From Candidatus Nitrotoga sp. BS (GTDB lineage Bacteria; Pseudomonadota; Gammaproteobacteria; Burkholderiales; Gallionellaceae), in contig NZ_CAKMLL010000061.1 in the NCBI RefSeq assembly GCF_927797785.1, forward strand, positions 44,733-108,732: a stretch of 64,000 bases of DNA, in the 5' to 3' direction. Of the stretch, positions 20,797-28,749 are shown one piece after another. The position numbers and the translations under genes are program-made. The notes beneath the pieces were generated by a model. It did not search any database, had not been told where the DNA came from, and saw only the letters and a list, made by a program, of their open reading frames with translations. Positions within the stretch are counted from its first letter, which is position 1, and every line of letters begins with the position of its first letter.

Positions 20797-21981
20797 ATGA
20801 CTGATATGATTTTATTAGGTACTCGCAAGGGTACCGTTATATTCGATTTTATAAATTCTAGCTGGCGGCCTCGTGCTATTGCACATGCTGGCATTCCAGT
20901 ATGTTACGCAGCGCGTGATTCCCGAAACGGGACATTGTGGGCATCATTAGATCATGGGCACTGGGGACCAAAGCTATCTCGTTCTCGTGATGGTGGTGCG
21001 ACGTGGGAAGATATTTCATCCTTAAAATACCCTAAAGGCGCAAGATATATCGTCAAATACTTGCCCACACCAGATTTCAATCCAGAATCACCTAGCGCTC
21101 AAGCAAAGTATGCAGATGCATCTGTGCTTAAAATATGGAATATTGCATTTGGTACTCCTAATCAACCAAACAGGCTTTATGCTGGAACAATTCCAGGTGG
21201 TTTATTTTTTAGCGATGATGGCGGTGATAGCTGGGAACTCAACCGTCAATTATGGAACCATGATAGTCGCGGTGGAGATTTATTTAAGGGTGATGCAACA
21301 ACCGAAAACCATTGGCAAGGCACACCAGCCAGCATCGATTATGGGATTTTTGAACCTGGCATACATTCAATTTTTGTAGATACACACGACTCAAATCACA
21401 TATACGTAGCAGTATCAACTGCAGGCGTCCTTGAGAGTACCGATGGTGGAAAAAGTTGGCATGGTCGTAATCGCGGGATGCTGATGGACTACCTACCTAA
21501 CCCTGAGTCGGAATGGGGTCACGATCCGCATTTTGTGACAAGTTGCCCTAGTGAACCGAATCACCTTTGGCAGCAAAACCATTGCGGTGTTTTTTATAGT
21601 GATGATGGCGCTCAAAACTGGAGGAAAGTTAGCATGCCAGATCTTGGTGTAAATTTTGGCTTTCCAATCGCAGTTGATACTAAAAATGGGCGCACTGCTT
21701 GGGTTGTACCCGCACGTGCAGATTCTGAACGTATGGCAATTGATGGTGGTTTATTCGTAGCACGAACGAACGATGGTGGACAAACATGGGAAACCTTTAG
21801 AAACGGTTTGCCGCAAGATAACGCCTATGACATTGTACTTAGGCATAGTCTTGATGTATCTGGAGATCGATTATGCTTTGGAAGTACAACTGGCAATGTT
21901 TACTTATCAGAAGATCGTGGTGAGACATGGCAGTGCCTAGCTAACAATTTGCCGCCAATTTACTCAGTACGGTTTGGCTAA
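20797..21981 (+). CDS. Asp-box (BNR) beta-propeller protein, sialidase-like fold, cytosolic
   Basis: A 394-aa protein with about six Asp-box motifs (SxDxGxxW type: SRDGGATWE, SDDGGDSWE, STDGGKSWH, SDDGAQNWR, TNDGGQTWE, SEDRGETWQ) spread across a propeller. These mark the sialidase/VPS10-like propeller fold, not an activity; I do not see the sialidase arginine triad arranged clearly. The start at 20797 (MTDMILLGTRKG) has no signal peptide, unusual for an Asp-box protein. Only 5 bp separate it from the MoaD/ThiS-like gene, so the two are co-translated. It follows an attC core by about 45 bp. Confidence 0.8.
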   Translation: MTDMILLGTRKGTVIFDFINSSWRPRAIAHAGIPVCYAARDSRNGTLWASLDHGHWGPKLSRSRDGGATWEDISSLKYPKGARYIVKYLPTPDFNPESPSAQAKYADASVLKIWNIAFGTPNQPNRLYAGTIPGGLFFSDDGGDSWELNRQLWNHDSRGGDLFKGDATTENHWQGTPASIDYGIFEPGIHSIFVDTHDSNHIYVAVSTAGVLESTDGGKSWHGRNRGMLMDYLPNPESEWGHDPHFVTSCPSEPNHLWQQNHCGVFYSDDGAQNWRKVSMPDLGVNFGFPIAVDTKNGRTAWVVPARADSERMAIDGGLFVARTNDGGQTWETFRNGLPQDNAYDIVLRHSLDVSGDRLCFGSTTGNVYLSEDRGETWQCLANNLPPIYSVRFG

Positions 21982-21986
21982 GAGCT

Positions 21987-22265
21987 ATGCCTACAGTTCA
22001 ATTGACGCAGCATCTTTACCGGTTTTTCCCGCAACTAGAGAATCAAAAGATAAAAGTGCCAGCAGGTTCAGTCGCGGAAGCACTACTGGCAATTAACGAG
22101 ATTGCACCAGGGTTTACCGATTATGTACTTGACGAACATGGCGTACTGCGTAGACATGTAAATCTCTCCATCAATAACACTTTAGTCGTAGATAAAATAA
22201 AACTTTCTGATCGCATTCCAGATGACGGGGTTGTTTATATTTTCCAAGCTCTTAGCGGTGGCTGA
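21987..22265 (+). CDS. MoaD/ThiS-like ubiquitin-fold protein with C-terminal Gly-Gly
   Basis: A 92-aa beta-grasp protein of the MoaD/ThiS superfamily: FFPQLENQKIKVPAGSVAEAL in the N-terminal half, LSDRIPDDGVVYIFQAL at the end, then a final SGG. The free terminal Gly-Gly is the feature by which such carriers are adenylated and thiocarboxylated by an E1-like enzyme; no E1-like gene, MoaE or ThiG is in the window. It is tightly coupled to the Asp-box propeller gene. A sulfur-carrier or protein-tagging role is inferred from the fold and tail only. Confidence 0.82.
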   Translation: MPTVQLTQHLYRFFPQLENQKIKVPAGSVAEALLAINEIAPGFTDYVLDEHGVLRRHVNLSINNTLVVDKIKLSDRIPDDGVVYIFQALSGG

Positions 22266-22357
22266 AACTTTCAAATGTTAAGCACGATTATTATCTGGTT
22301 TTAATCAACTTAACTTCTTAGCTTTAAAGAATCACAGCAACGTAATCTAATCAAATC

Positions 22358-22435
22358 ATAGGGTAGAGTAGAGAATAGGTTCTCGCCTGCCCTCCCTCAT
22401 CAAACCGTACGTGCGCTATTAACGCATACGGCTTT
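22358..22435 (-). mobile_element. 3' end of a group II intron (domains V and VI), relic
   Basis: On the minus strand 22402-22435 forms a 34-nt domain V: AAAGCCGTATGCG, a short loop, then CGCACGTACGGTTT, with the AGC catalytic triad. A domain-VI-like stretch follows, ending near 22358 in CTACCCTAT. No reverse transcriptase frame is preserved upstream. Orientation is opposite to the cassettes, as in group IIC-attC introns. Confidence 0.75.
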
Positions 22436-22570
22436 CCGATGTTCTTCACGCCAAGGCATGCACACTTGCACGACCTACGTTACTAGTGCGACTGAGGGTG
22501 TCACACCTGTGCTCAATCATCGAGCGCGTAACAGCAGGCGTCAATTGCTTGGCCTTGGTATAACGCGGTA

Positions 22571-22613
22571 AGTTGGGCTACGCAGGTTGGAGCTGAGCTT
22601 GCGAAGCCCAACA
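22571..22613 (+). repeat. REP-like inverted repeat
   Basis: GTTGGGCTACGCAGGTTGG pairs imperfectly with CTTGCGAAGCCCAAC, directly before the RAYT remnant, as expected of a REP next to its transposase. Confidence 0.45.
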
Positions 22614-22615
22614 TC

Positions 22616-22741
22616 ACAAGGAATGAATACATTCGTCACCGGCGTGCTGATGCTGGAAGAGGCACAACCTTCTTCACTGTTAATCTGGCTGAACGGCGCT
22701 CCGATCTATTGTTGGAACTGACCCCGCACACGCGTTGTTAA
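22616..22741 (+). pseudogene. N-terminal fragment of a REP-associated tyrosine transposase (RAYT)
   Basis: One frame reads RHRRADAGRGTTFFTVNLAE followed by RRSDLLLE, the N-terminal Y1-transposase motif (R...G.T.FFTVNL..R). It then runs into TAA at 22739-22741. The catalytic HUH and tyrosine parts are missing, and the end overlaps the stop of the next, opposite gene. Confidence 0.65.
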
Positions 22742-23463
22742 AGTTCACGTGCAGAAAAAACAACTTTGGGGAACTCTTGAGGTACATCCAGTATTTTCAA
22801 ATATTTTTGTGCGACGTGCTCAGGAGTATCCAATGCATTGGTTTCATGTAGATCTATAAATCGATCTACCATAGAAAATGAATGCTTTGAAACAGCTCTA
22901 ATTTTCGCTTGCATAAGCGTATCTACAACGCCGGGTGCTACTGAAAAAATATGAATATTTGCCGCACTCTTTAGCTCCATCTCTTTGGCTGCATGAAGAG
23001 ATGCGTGGTCGAGGGCTGCCTTCGATGAACCATATAATGACCAACCATCGGTTACTTTTGATGCAGCGCCAGAAGAAACATTTATAACGATTTTCTTTTT
23101 TACTTCTTGTGGAATTTTCAAAAAAGCATTCATTAATTGTATTGGGCTTATAAGATTTACCTGCATAAGCAGTAAAATCTCTTCCGCTGTAAAGTCTCCA
23201 AGATACTTGATTGGATCAATCATGCCTGCATTATTAATGAGATATAGGGAATCCTGATTGGTGAATGACGCTTTAAATAATTCAAAAATGGATGATAGTT
23301 GAGACGGATTGCTCAAGTCTGCAAACACATGTTTGTAGTGCGTATGAGAGATGGAAGATGTTCGTGAAATTCCATATACAAAAACATCTTCGCGTTGCAA
23401 CAATGCCTCTGCAATGGCCTTGCCCAAACCAGCAGATGTTCCTGTTATGAAGTAATAATGCAT
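22738..23463 (-). CDS. Short-chain dehydrogenase/reductase (benzil reductase-like)
   Basis: A 241-aa classical SDR oxidoreductase. Nucleotide-binding TGTSAGLGKA at residues about 7-16, NNAG near 90, catalytic Ser in VINVSSGAAS and the YGSSK pair (Tyr and Lys). The start at 23463 (MHYYFITGTSAG) is the natural SDR N-terminus; an extended reading to 23577 adds an unrelated leader. Overall pattern resembles (S)-benzoin-forming benzil reductase/sepiapterin reductase relatives, but the substrate cannot be stated. It stands alone and opposite to the cassette genes. Confidence 0.82.
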   Translation of the reverse strand: MHYYFITGTSAGLGKAIAEALLQREDVFVYGISRTSSISHTHYKHVFADLSNPSQLSSIFELFKASFTNQDSLYLINNAGMIDPIKYLGDFTAEEILLLMQVNLISPIQLMNAFLKIPQEVKKKIVINVSSGAASKVTDGWSLYGSSKAALDHASLHAAKEMELKSAANIHIFSVAPGVVDTLMQAKIRAVSKHSFSMVDRFIDLHETNALDTPEHVAQKYLKILDVPQEFPKVVFSAREL

Positions 23464-23796
23464 TATAAATATTTCCTGATTAGCCACAATATTTAGCCGC
23501 ACAGACGAAGCGTTCAGTGCAGGGCGAAGTGACTGACGAAGCTGCGAAAGGGAACACGCCATGCATACGCTAACCACTTTAATGGCTAACTATTTTACAC
23601 CGCATTTTTCCGGAAACTTGCCAGAAATCAAGCAAATCGGCTGACAAGTTCTGGGTACTATATGCACCCGATCCCATTGATACTTTCAATTCGTCAAAGC
23701 CATTTTCACAATCGGCGGGAACACGTTAGCTGCCTCATATGTTGAACACCGATGCTCCATGAAAAGACAGGGAAAGCTGCTCGCTGCACTGAGAGT
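23464..23796. other. Intergenic stretch without gene
   Basis: About 330 bp. It contains GGCTAAC (about 23584) and GTTAGCT (23725-23731), which look like attC ends, but they are about 145 bp apart without complementary arms, so no attC is called. Confidence 0.35.
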
Positions 23797-25197
23797 TCAT
23801 TTAGCTTGCATACCCAGTGCCGCCTGGTAATCAGCATACCCTTTGAACAAGTTGCTGGCGGCTTCAGCGGCCAGTAGGGCCGCATCGCCGTTGGCTAGTT
23901 CTCGTATATTGACAAATAATAGGGTGCTATCGCCTAGTTCAAAACGAGTACGCTCGCCTTCCTCAAGCTTCTGGGCGGCTGATTGTTGCAAAAGAGTGAG
24001 TGTCCGGCGCTTACGCGCGGCGGACAACGCTGACAAAACATCTTTCACTTCGGCGGCAATGCGATCCTCCTGCAACACACGCTCCGAATTTAAGCGTTGC
24101 AGATTGGCGCCAGCAACTTGAGCGCGACCGCTGGCGACCCGGCGCTGCAAGGGAATATTAACATTCAGACCCACATATAATTCATTGCGATTGAGATTGT
24201 CCTTGCCGTTACCTATATCCTTGGCGCCCATCACTGATAAATCGACTTCGGGAGCGCGTTGGTTTTGTTGCAGCTCCAGGTTTGTTTGTGTTTGCCGACT
24301 TTGCATGTCGAGACGACGTAATTCTGGTCTTTGCGCTTGCGCTGTTTGCAAGGCTTTAGAGTAACTCAGGGTGATCGTTGGTTCTTGACCAGGAAAACCA
24401 GATGGCAACTGTTCGGCGACTGGCACGCGCGGCTGATCCTCGGCGTCACGCCAGTACAGAGACAGTTGGATCGCGCTTTGTTCCAGCATCCGTTGAGCCA
24501 TCACCCGGCGCTCGCGGCGCTCGATAATGGCCCGTCGATTGTCCAAAGCCTCAAATTTAGGAATATCTCCGGCAGTCACTCGCTTGCGTATCCCGGCATC
24601 GCGTTGTTCGGCAATGTGCAGCAATCGTTCAGCAATCTGCAATCGCTGGCCGGCCAGCACCCAATCCCAATAACGATGCGCAGCCAGCCGACGGATTTCC
24701 AGCAAGATTTGATCATAATCATGACCAGCAATCTTTTGACCTAGTTCCGCCTGTTTTAGGCTGGCGCGACGCTGATCGATTTCACGGTTCCGCCACAGCG
24801 GGATGTTAACGCCAAGTCGTGCTTCGCCGTCTGTGGCCGTCAGGTTCTTGCCGTCGTATACCGGATAATCGCCAGTGCCGCGCCGCCAGCCACCGAAGAA
24901 CGTCGTACCTCCAAAGCTGGTGGGCTGTTCAATACTGACATCGTTATTCCGATTTTGGTACAAGCCAGTGACTGACCAGCGGTTTTGCACTTTTAACGTT
25001 GTATCAAATGCGCCTTCCGCCGTCTCATATTCTCCTTCGGCGGCGCGCTGGCGCTGTTTTGCTGCCAGCAAACTCGGGAAGGCTTGCTGCGCCGAGCTCT
25101 GCACTTCATCCAGAGTCAATGGCGCGGAGGAGCTGGCATTTCCGATCAGCAGCCAGCAGGACAAGAGTGCAAGCGTCAGAATGACGATTTTCTTCAT
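23797..25197 (-). CDS. TolC-family outer membrane efflux/export protein
   Basis: Outer-membrane channel of a type I export system. Signal peptide at residues 1-24 (MKKIVILTLALLSCWLLIG, cleavage after about NASS), then the long helical repeats of the OEP family (LTLDEVQSSAQQAFPSLLAAK). 466 aa, normal length. Its start overlaps the end of the HlyD-type gene by 4 bp, and it is the last gene of the ABC-HlyD-TolC operon read on the minus strand. Substrate unknown; no RTX or bacteriocin gene adjoins. Confidence 0.88.
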   Translation of the reverse strand: MKKIVILTLALLSCWLLIGNASSSAPLTLDEVQSSAQQAFPSLLAAKQRQRAAEGEYETAEGAFDTTLKVQNRWSVTGLYQNRNNDVSIEQPTSFGGTTFFGGWRRGTGDYPVYDGKNLTATDGEARLGVNIPLWRNREIDQRRASLKQAELGQKIAGHDYDQILLEIRRLAAHRYWDWVLAGQRLQIAERLLHIAEQRDAGIRKRVTAGDIPKFEALDNRRAIIERRERRVMAQRMLEQSAIQLSLYWRDAEDQPRVPVAEQLPSGFPGQEPTITLSYSKALQTAQAQRPELRRLDMQSRQTQTNLELQQNQRAPEVDLSVMGAKDIGNGKDNLNRNELYVGLNVNIPLQRRVASGRAQVAGANLQRLNSERVLQEDRIAAEVKDVLSALSAARKRRTLTLLQQSAAQKLEEGERTRFELGDSTLLFVNIRELANGDAALLAAEAASNLFKGYADYQAALGMQAK

Positions 25198-26555
25198 AAG
25201 CCTTTTTTCTCGTGCTTGACATGGCTTTTACTTTCACCCTTGGGGTTTTCCATTACATCAGGTTCCGGCAATATTAGCATTGGGAAGCCATTGAAAATCC
25301 GCCATAACTCATAGCCCAAGGTCACCTGGCTCAGCAGCACCCAGCCATTGACACGCACGCCTTGGCGCAGGAACCGCGCACTGGGCCAGGCAATGTCGTC
25401 ATCAGCATCCGCTATAATCAGGACACGAAAATTACCTTTACCATCGTCGGTGGCGTCGATCAGCGCTACCCTACCTGCGAATGAGCCTACCGAGAATGAC
25501 GGCCAGCCGCCAAACTGTATCGCGGGATAGCCTTCAAACTGCAAGCGCGCCCGGCTGCCAGTGACAATCAAGGGCAGGTCATTACCGTCTACCCACAGTT
25601 CGACAGCACGTTGTTCGCTGTCGGGAATCAAAATCGCCAGTGCCTGACCAGCTTTCACCAGCTCCGCGCCGGGATTGGCCAGCAAGCGTAAGACCGTTCC
25701 GGCGCGTGGTGCGGTGACCGTTTGTGTTTGCTGGCGCGCCAGCCGGGTTTCCAGTTTTAATAAATCGGCGATGACGTAATTTTGATCTTCAACGGCTTTG
25801 TTCAGTTCGGCCCGTGCTTTTTCGATGGACGCTGCGGTATCTGCGGTGAGTTTTTGCCTGTCCGCGCCCAACGCGTCGACTTCGCTCTTTGCCGCTTGCA
25901 ATCCGGCTAGCGCCCGTTCGACCTCGGCAACGCGTTGTGCCATTTCCAGTTGAGATAGCTCCAGGGTGCGTTGCGAGGACAAGCCATTGCCTTGCAATTT
26001 CTGCTGCCGCAACAAATTCAATGAGGCGGTATGCTGGGCAGCCTTGGCGGCATCTACCGATTGCTCGGCAGCCTTGAGGCGTTCGCGAGCCATGTTGATA
26101 CGCGACTCGGCTGCGGATAAAGCCTGTGGCCGGGCTTGTTCTGCCATACTCAACTGCTCGCGAAAAGTTTTGACGCGACTATCTGTGGCGGCCTGTCTGG
26201 CCAATAAAGCTTGCTGTTCGCTTGCCAGGCGTTGCAACAACAATGGATCATTGTCGAGTAATTCCGCCAGCACATCACCCTCTTTAACTTGCGTACCTTC
26301 TTTAACCAGCCAACGCCCTACCCGGCCTTCCACCGGTGCGCTGATGATTTGCTGGCGCTCCGCAGGCGCATAGGCAACGACGCGTCCAATGCCGCGCACG
26401 TTCTGTTGCCAGGGCGTAAAAGCCAGCAAGACCATTAAAATAACAAACAGCATCATCAAGGAACGAGCAAGCCGACCTGCCAGTGGCAGGGTTTCCGCAC
26501 GCGATAGCTCACGGAGTTCTGGCGCTAAAACGGGAGATGTATGTTTGGTTTCCAT
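25194..26555 (-). CDS. HlyD-family periplasmic adaptor
   Basis: Membrane fusion protein linking the inner-membrane ABC protein to the TolC channel. One N-terminal membrane segment (about residues 30-50, SLMMLFVILMVLLAF), a split lipoyl-type domain (VEGRVGRWLVKEGTQVKEGD and VTAPRAGTVLRL) and a long coiled-coil hairpin at about 105-270 rich in Ala, Glu and Gln. 453 aa. Its ATG overlaps the ABC gene stop by one base (TAATG) and its own stop overlaps the TolC start by 4 bp, so the three are translated together. Confidence 0.9.
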   Translation of the reverse strand: METKHTSPVLAPELRELSRAETLPLAGRLARSLMMLFVILMVLLAFTPWQQNVRGIGRVVAYAPAERQQIISAPVEGRVGRWLVKEGTQVKEGDVLAELLDNDPLLLQRLASEQQALLARQAATDSRVKTFREQLSMAEQARPQALSAAESRINMARERLKAAEQSVDAAKAAQHTASLNLLRQQKLQGNGLSSQRTLELSQLEMAQRVAEVERALAGLQAAKSEVDALGADRQKLTADTAASIEKARAELNKAVEDQNYVIADLLKLETRLARQQTQTVTAPRAGTVLRLLANPGAELVKAGQALAILIPDSEQRAVELWVDGNDLPLIVTGSRARLQFEGYPAIQFGGWPSFSVGSFAGRVALIDATDDGKGNFRVLIIADADDDIAWPSARFLRQGVRVNGWVLLSQVTLGYELWRIFNGFPMLILPEPDVMENPKGESKSHVKHEKKGL

Positions 26556-28222
26556 TACTGTTTACCGTAGTCTTCGGTAGTGGTTTCGATCAAAACACCG
26601 GATTCGATACGGGCGTGGCGCTGACAACGCGCGATAACTAGCGAATCATGGCTGGTGACAATCAGCGTCCACGGCGCATCGGTAGCCAGCAAGCTGTCGA
26701 GCAGTGTTGGCAAAATCCGCTGGTCAATGCGATCCAGCACGCCATCCAGTAACAACAGCCGGGGCCGACCGACTATGGCCCGTGCCAGTGTTAATCGTAA
26801 GGACTGCTCAGCCGTGAGCGGCGCGCCACTTACACACAAACGGCTGTTCAAACCGGCCGGCAAGGCGGCAATGGTATCCAGCAGGCCGACTTGCACCAGC
26901 ACCTGCCGCAGGGCTAGTAATTCAAGTTCACGACCCAAACACAGATTGTCCAGTATGCTGGCTTCGACAATTTCGGTGTCACGTACCAGACTGATATTGT
27001 CACGTAACATGCCCAGATTGAGGTCACGCAAGTCATGATTATCCAAGCAAACATAGCCACTGCTGGGTGCGCGCAGACCAAACAGCATGTCCAGTAGGCT
27101 GCCCCGATTGGCACCATCGCTAATTACCAGCTTGTCGCCCGGAGCGAGACGCAAATCAAGGCTGCGCAACACATCCAGATAGGGGCTTTCCGGCAAGGAA
27201 GCACAGTAAATATCGACCTGATACGGCTTGTCAGTAATTTTCGGTGTTGCGCCCTGATTGCTTTCTTGGGGCAAATCCAGCAAATACCCCAGCTTATGGA
27301 CGCTGGTTAGTAGTTCGTAATAGTTGCCCAGCATTTTACCCAAGCGGAGTAGTCCGTAAATCATGGCGCTAACCACCAGTTCGGCAGCAATCAATTGTCC
27401 CAGACTGAGCTGGCGTTCTATAACCATCCAGCCGCCCATACCCAGCAGCAAGGTGCTGGCAAATGCGTGCAGCATTAAGGCGCTAAGGTTTTGCCGGGCC
27501 AATATCCGGAAATGCCGGACTGAGGCCTCAAGGTAGTCATGTGCGATACGTTCGGTTTGCATATTTAAAAACGCACTGTCGCTAGCCGATTTGCCTAGCA
27601 GAGAGTTGACAGCGATATTTTCCAGCCAGCCCGCTGCGGCATATTTGGCTTCCGATCGCGCAATGGCCGTCGTCACGCCATTTTTACTCATTACGAACAG
27701 GATCAGCGCCAGCATGGCGATTAAAAACAGATCAAAGGCCAGCAGCAGAGGATGATAAAACGCCAGCAGCGCCATACCGATCACTGTTTGCAGCACATAT
27801 CCCAGGGTTTCCAGCAATAATACCGTCACAGTTTTATTTAAGATGACCACATCGAAAAAATAGTTGGCTAACTTAGGGACATCGTGATCGTCGCGAATGG
27901 CGATGCGGGCTTGTTGCAGACGCAAAGCCACATTGCCAAACATACGCACAAACAAGCGGCGTTGCAGCATTTCCACCACATAAAACTGAAACGCGATCAA
28001 AATATTACTAAAAGTAACCAACACCAACAGCACCATTGTCAACACCAGCAATGGCTGCAATAGCGCACCGAAAGCGACAATATTGACCAGTACCTGTACC
28101 GCGATCGGCATCGTCAGTGACAATAAACCAATGCCGACGCCATAAGCGATCAGTGTGCCGACGTCCTCACGTTCCAGGCTGATCAGATGCTGAATGCGTT
28201 GTAACGGGGTTTGCGCTGACAT
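26555..28222 (-). CDS. Type I export ABC protein with degenerate ATPase domain
   Basis: A 555-aa fused protein: six membrane segments in residues about 20-300 (ABC transmembrane type 1), then a nucleotide-binding-like domain from about 335. That domain has lost its key residues: the Walker A position reads SDGANRGSLLDM (no GxxGxGKS, no lysine in place), the signature is SGAPLTAEQ in place of LSGGQ, and Walker B ends LLLLDG with Gly instead of the catalytic Glu. A His in VTSHDS remains. No C39 peptidase domain. The fold looks kept while ATP hydrolysis is unlikely; another ABC protein may supply energy. First gene of the export operon. Confidence 0.85.
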   Translation of the reverse strand: MSAQTPLQRIQHLISLEREDVGTLIAYGVGIGLLSLTMPIAVQVLVNIVAFGALLQPLLVLTMVLLVLVTFSNILIAFQFYVVEMLQRRLFVRMFGNVALRLQQARIAIRDDHDVPKLANYFFDVVILNKTVTVLLLETLGYVLQTVIGMALLAFYHPLLLAFDLFLIAMLALILFVMSKNGVTTAIARSEAKYAAAGWLENIAVNSLLGKSASDSAFLNMQTERIAHDYLEASVRHFRILARQNLSALMLHAFASTLLLGMGGWMVIERQLSLGQLIAAELVVSAMIYGLLRLGKMLGNYYELLTSVHKLGYLLDLPQESNQGATPKITDKPYQVDIYCASLPESPYLDVLRSLDLRLAPGDKLVISDGANRGSLLDMLFGLRAPSSGYVCLDNHDLRDLNLGMLRDNISLVRDTEIVEASILDNLCLGRELELLALRQVLVQVGLLDTIAALPAGLNSRLCVSGAPLTAEQSLRLTLARAIVGRPRLLLLDGVLDRIDQRILPTLLDSLLATDAPWTLIVTSHDSLVIARCQRHARIESGVLIETTTEDYGKQ

Positions 28223-28549
28223 AAATATTGCCTACTGTTTCATCACATTAAAAAACCATATCGGGAATTGATGATGCACTTCGTTCCTCGACAATTGCTC
28301 CCTGTATTGCCCCACCATGAATGTTGTGCAAACTTCCTGTTCTTGCTATTTCATCGCTTCGTTGCAATTTTCCGATTTTCAAGTTTAGCCCTCCGACATC
28401 TGCAAGCGTATCTCAACAAACTAACCTTCCGTTTCAACCGCTGTTGCTACTCCTTCAACATCTTTCGCTCTTTTGCTTGAAATCGCCGACGACGTCACCG
28501 CGCCAACCTATGCCGAGCTTTGCAATAAAAAATCACGACCCACTAAGTC
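28223..28549. other. Intergenic stretch, no gene recognised
   Basis: About 330 bp upstream of the ABC gene. Short open frames on the plus strand lack ribosome sites and family resemblance. It should contain the export operon promoter on the minus strand. Confidence 0.35.
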
Positions 28550-28698
28550 TTAAGGGCACCTCTAAAAATCCAATTTTCGTCACAATACTGCGTTACTCGA
28601 AAAAAATTATCACTTACATATCAACTATATGCCGCGCTCAAATTTTTTACTCGCGCCTTGTCTTGTCTAGAAAATTGAATTTTTAGAGGCGCCCTTAA
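28550..28698. mobile_element. MITE-like element, 149 bp with 29-bp terminal inverted repeats
   Basis: Left end TTAAGGGCACCTCTAAAAAT (28550 onward) and right end ATTTTTAGAGGCGCCCTTAA (to 28698) are inverted repeats over 29 bp with two mismatches. TTAA at each end could be a target duplication. The interior has no gene. It lies between the export operon and the truncated chemoreceptor. Confidence 0.6.
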
Positions 28699-28749
28699 TG
28701 AAGTGTTGCACGCTAATTGAAACTTCCGATGCGGCGCTAATCTCCGATA

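Noticed and set aside
22275..22281. GTTAAGC, which fits the attC core consensus, after the MoaD-like gene
   Set aside because: No inverse core or complementary arm upstream within attC length; the right end of the last cassette cannot be fixed from this.
23584..23731. Possible attC with GGCTAAC and GTTAGCT ends
   Set aside because: Spacing of about 145 bp and lack of complementary arms.
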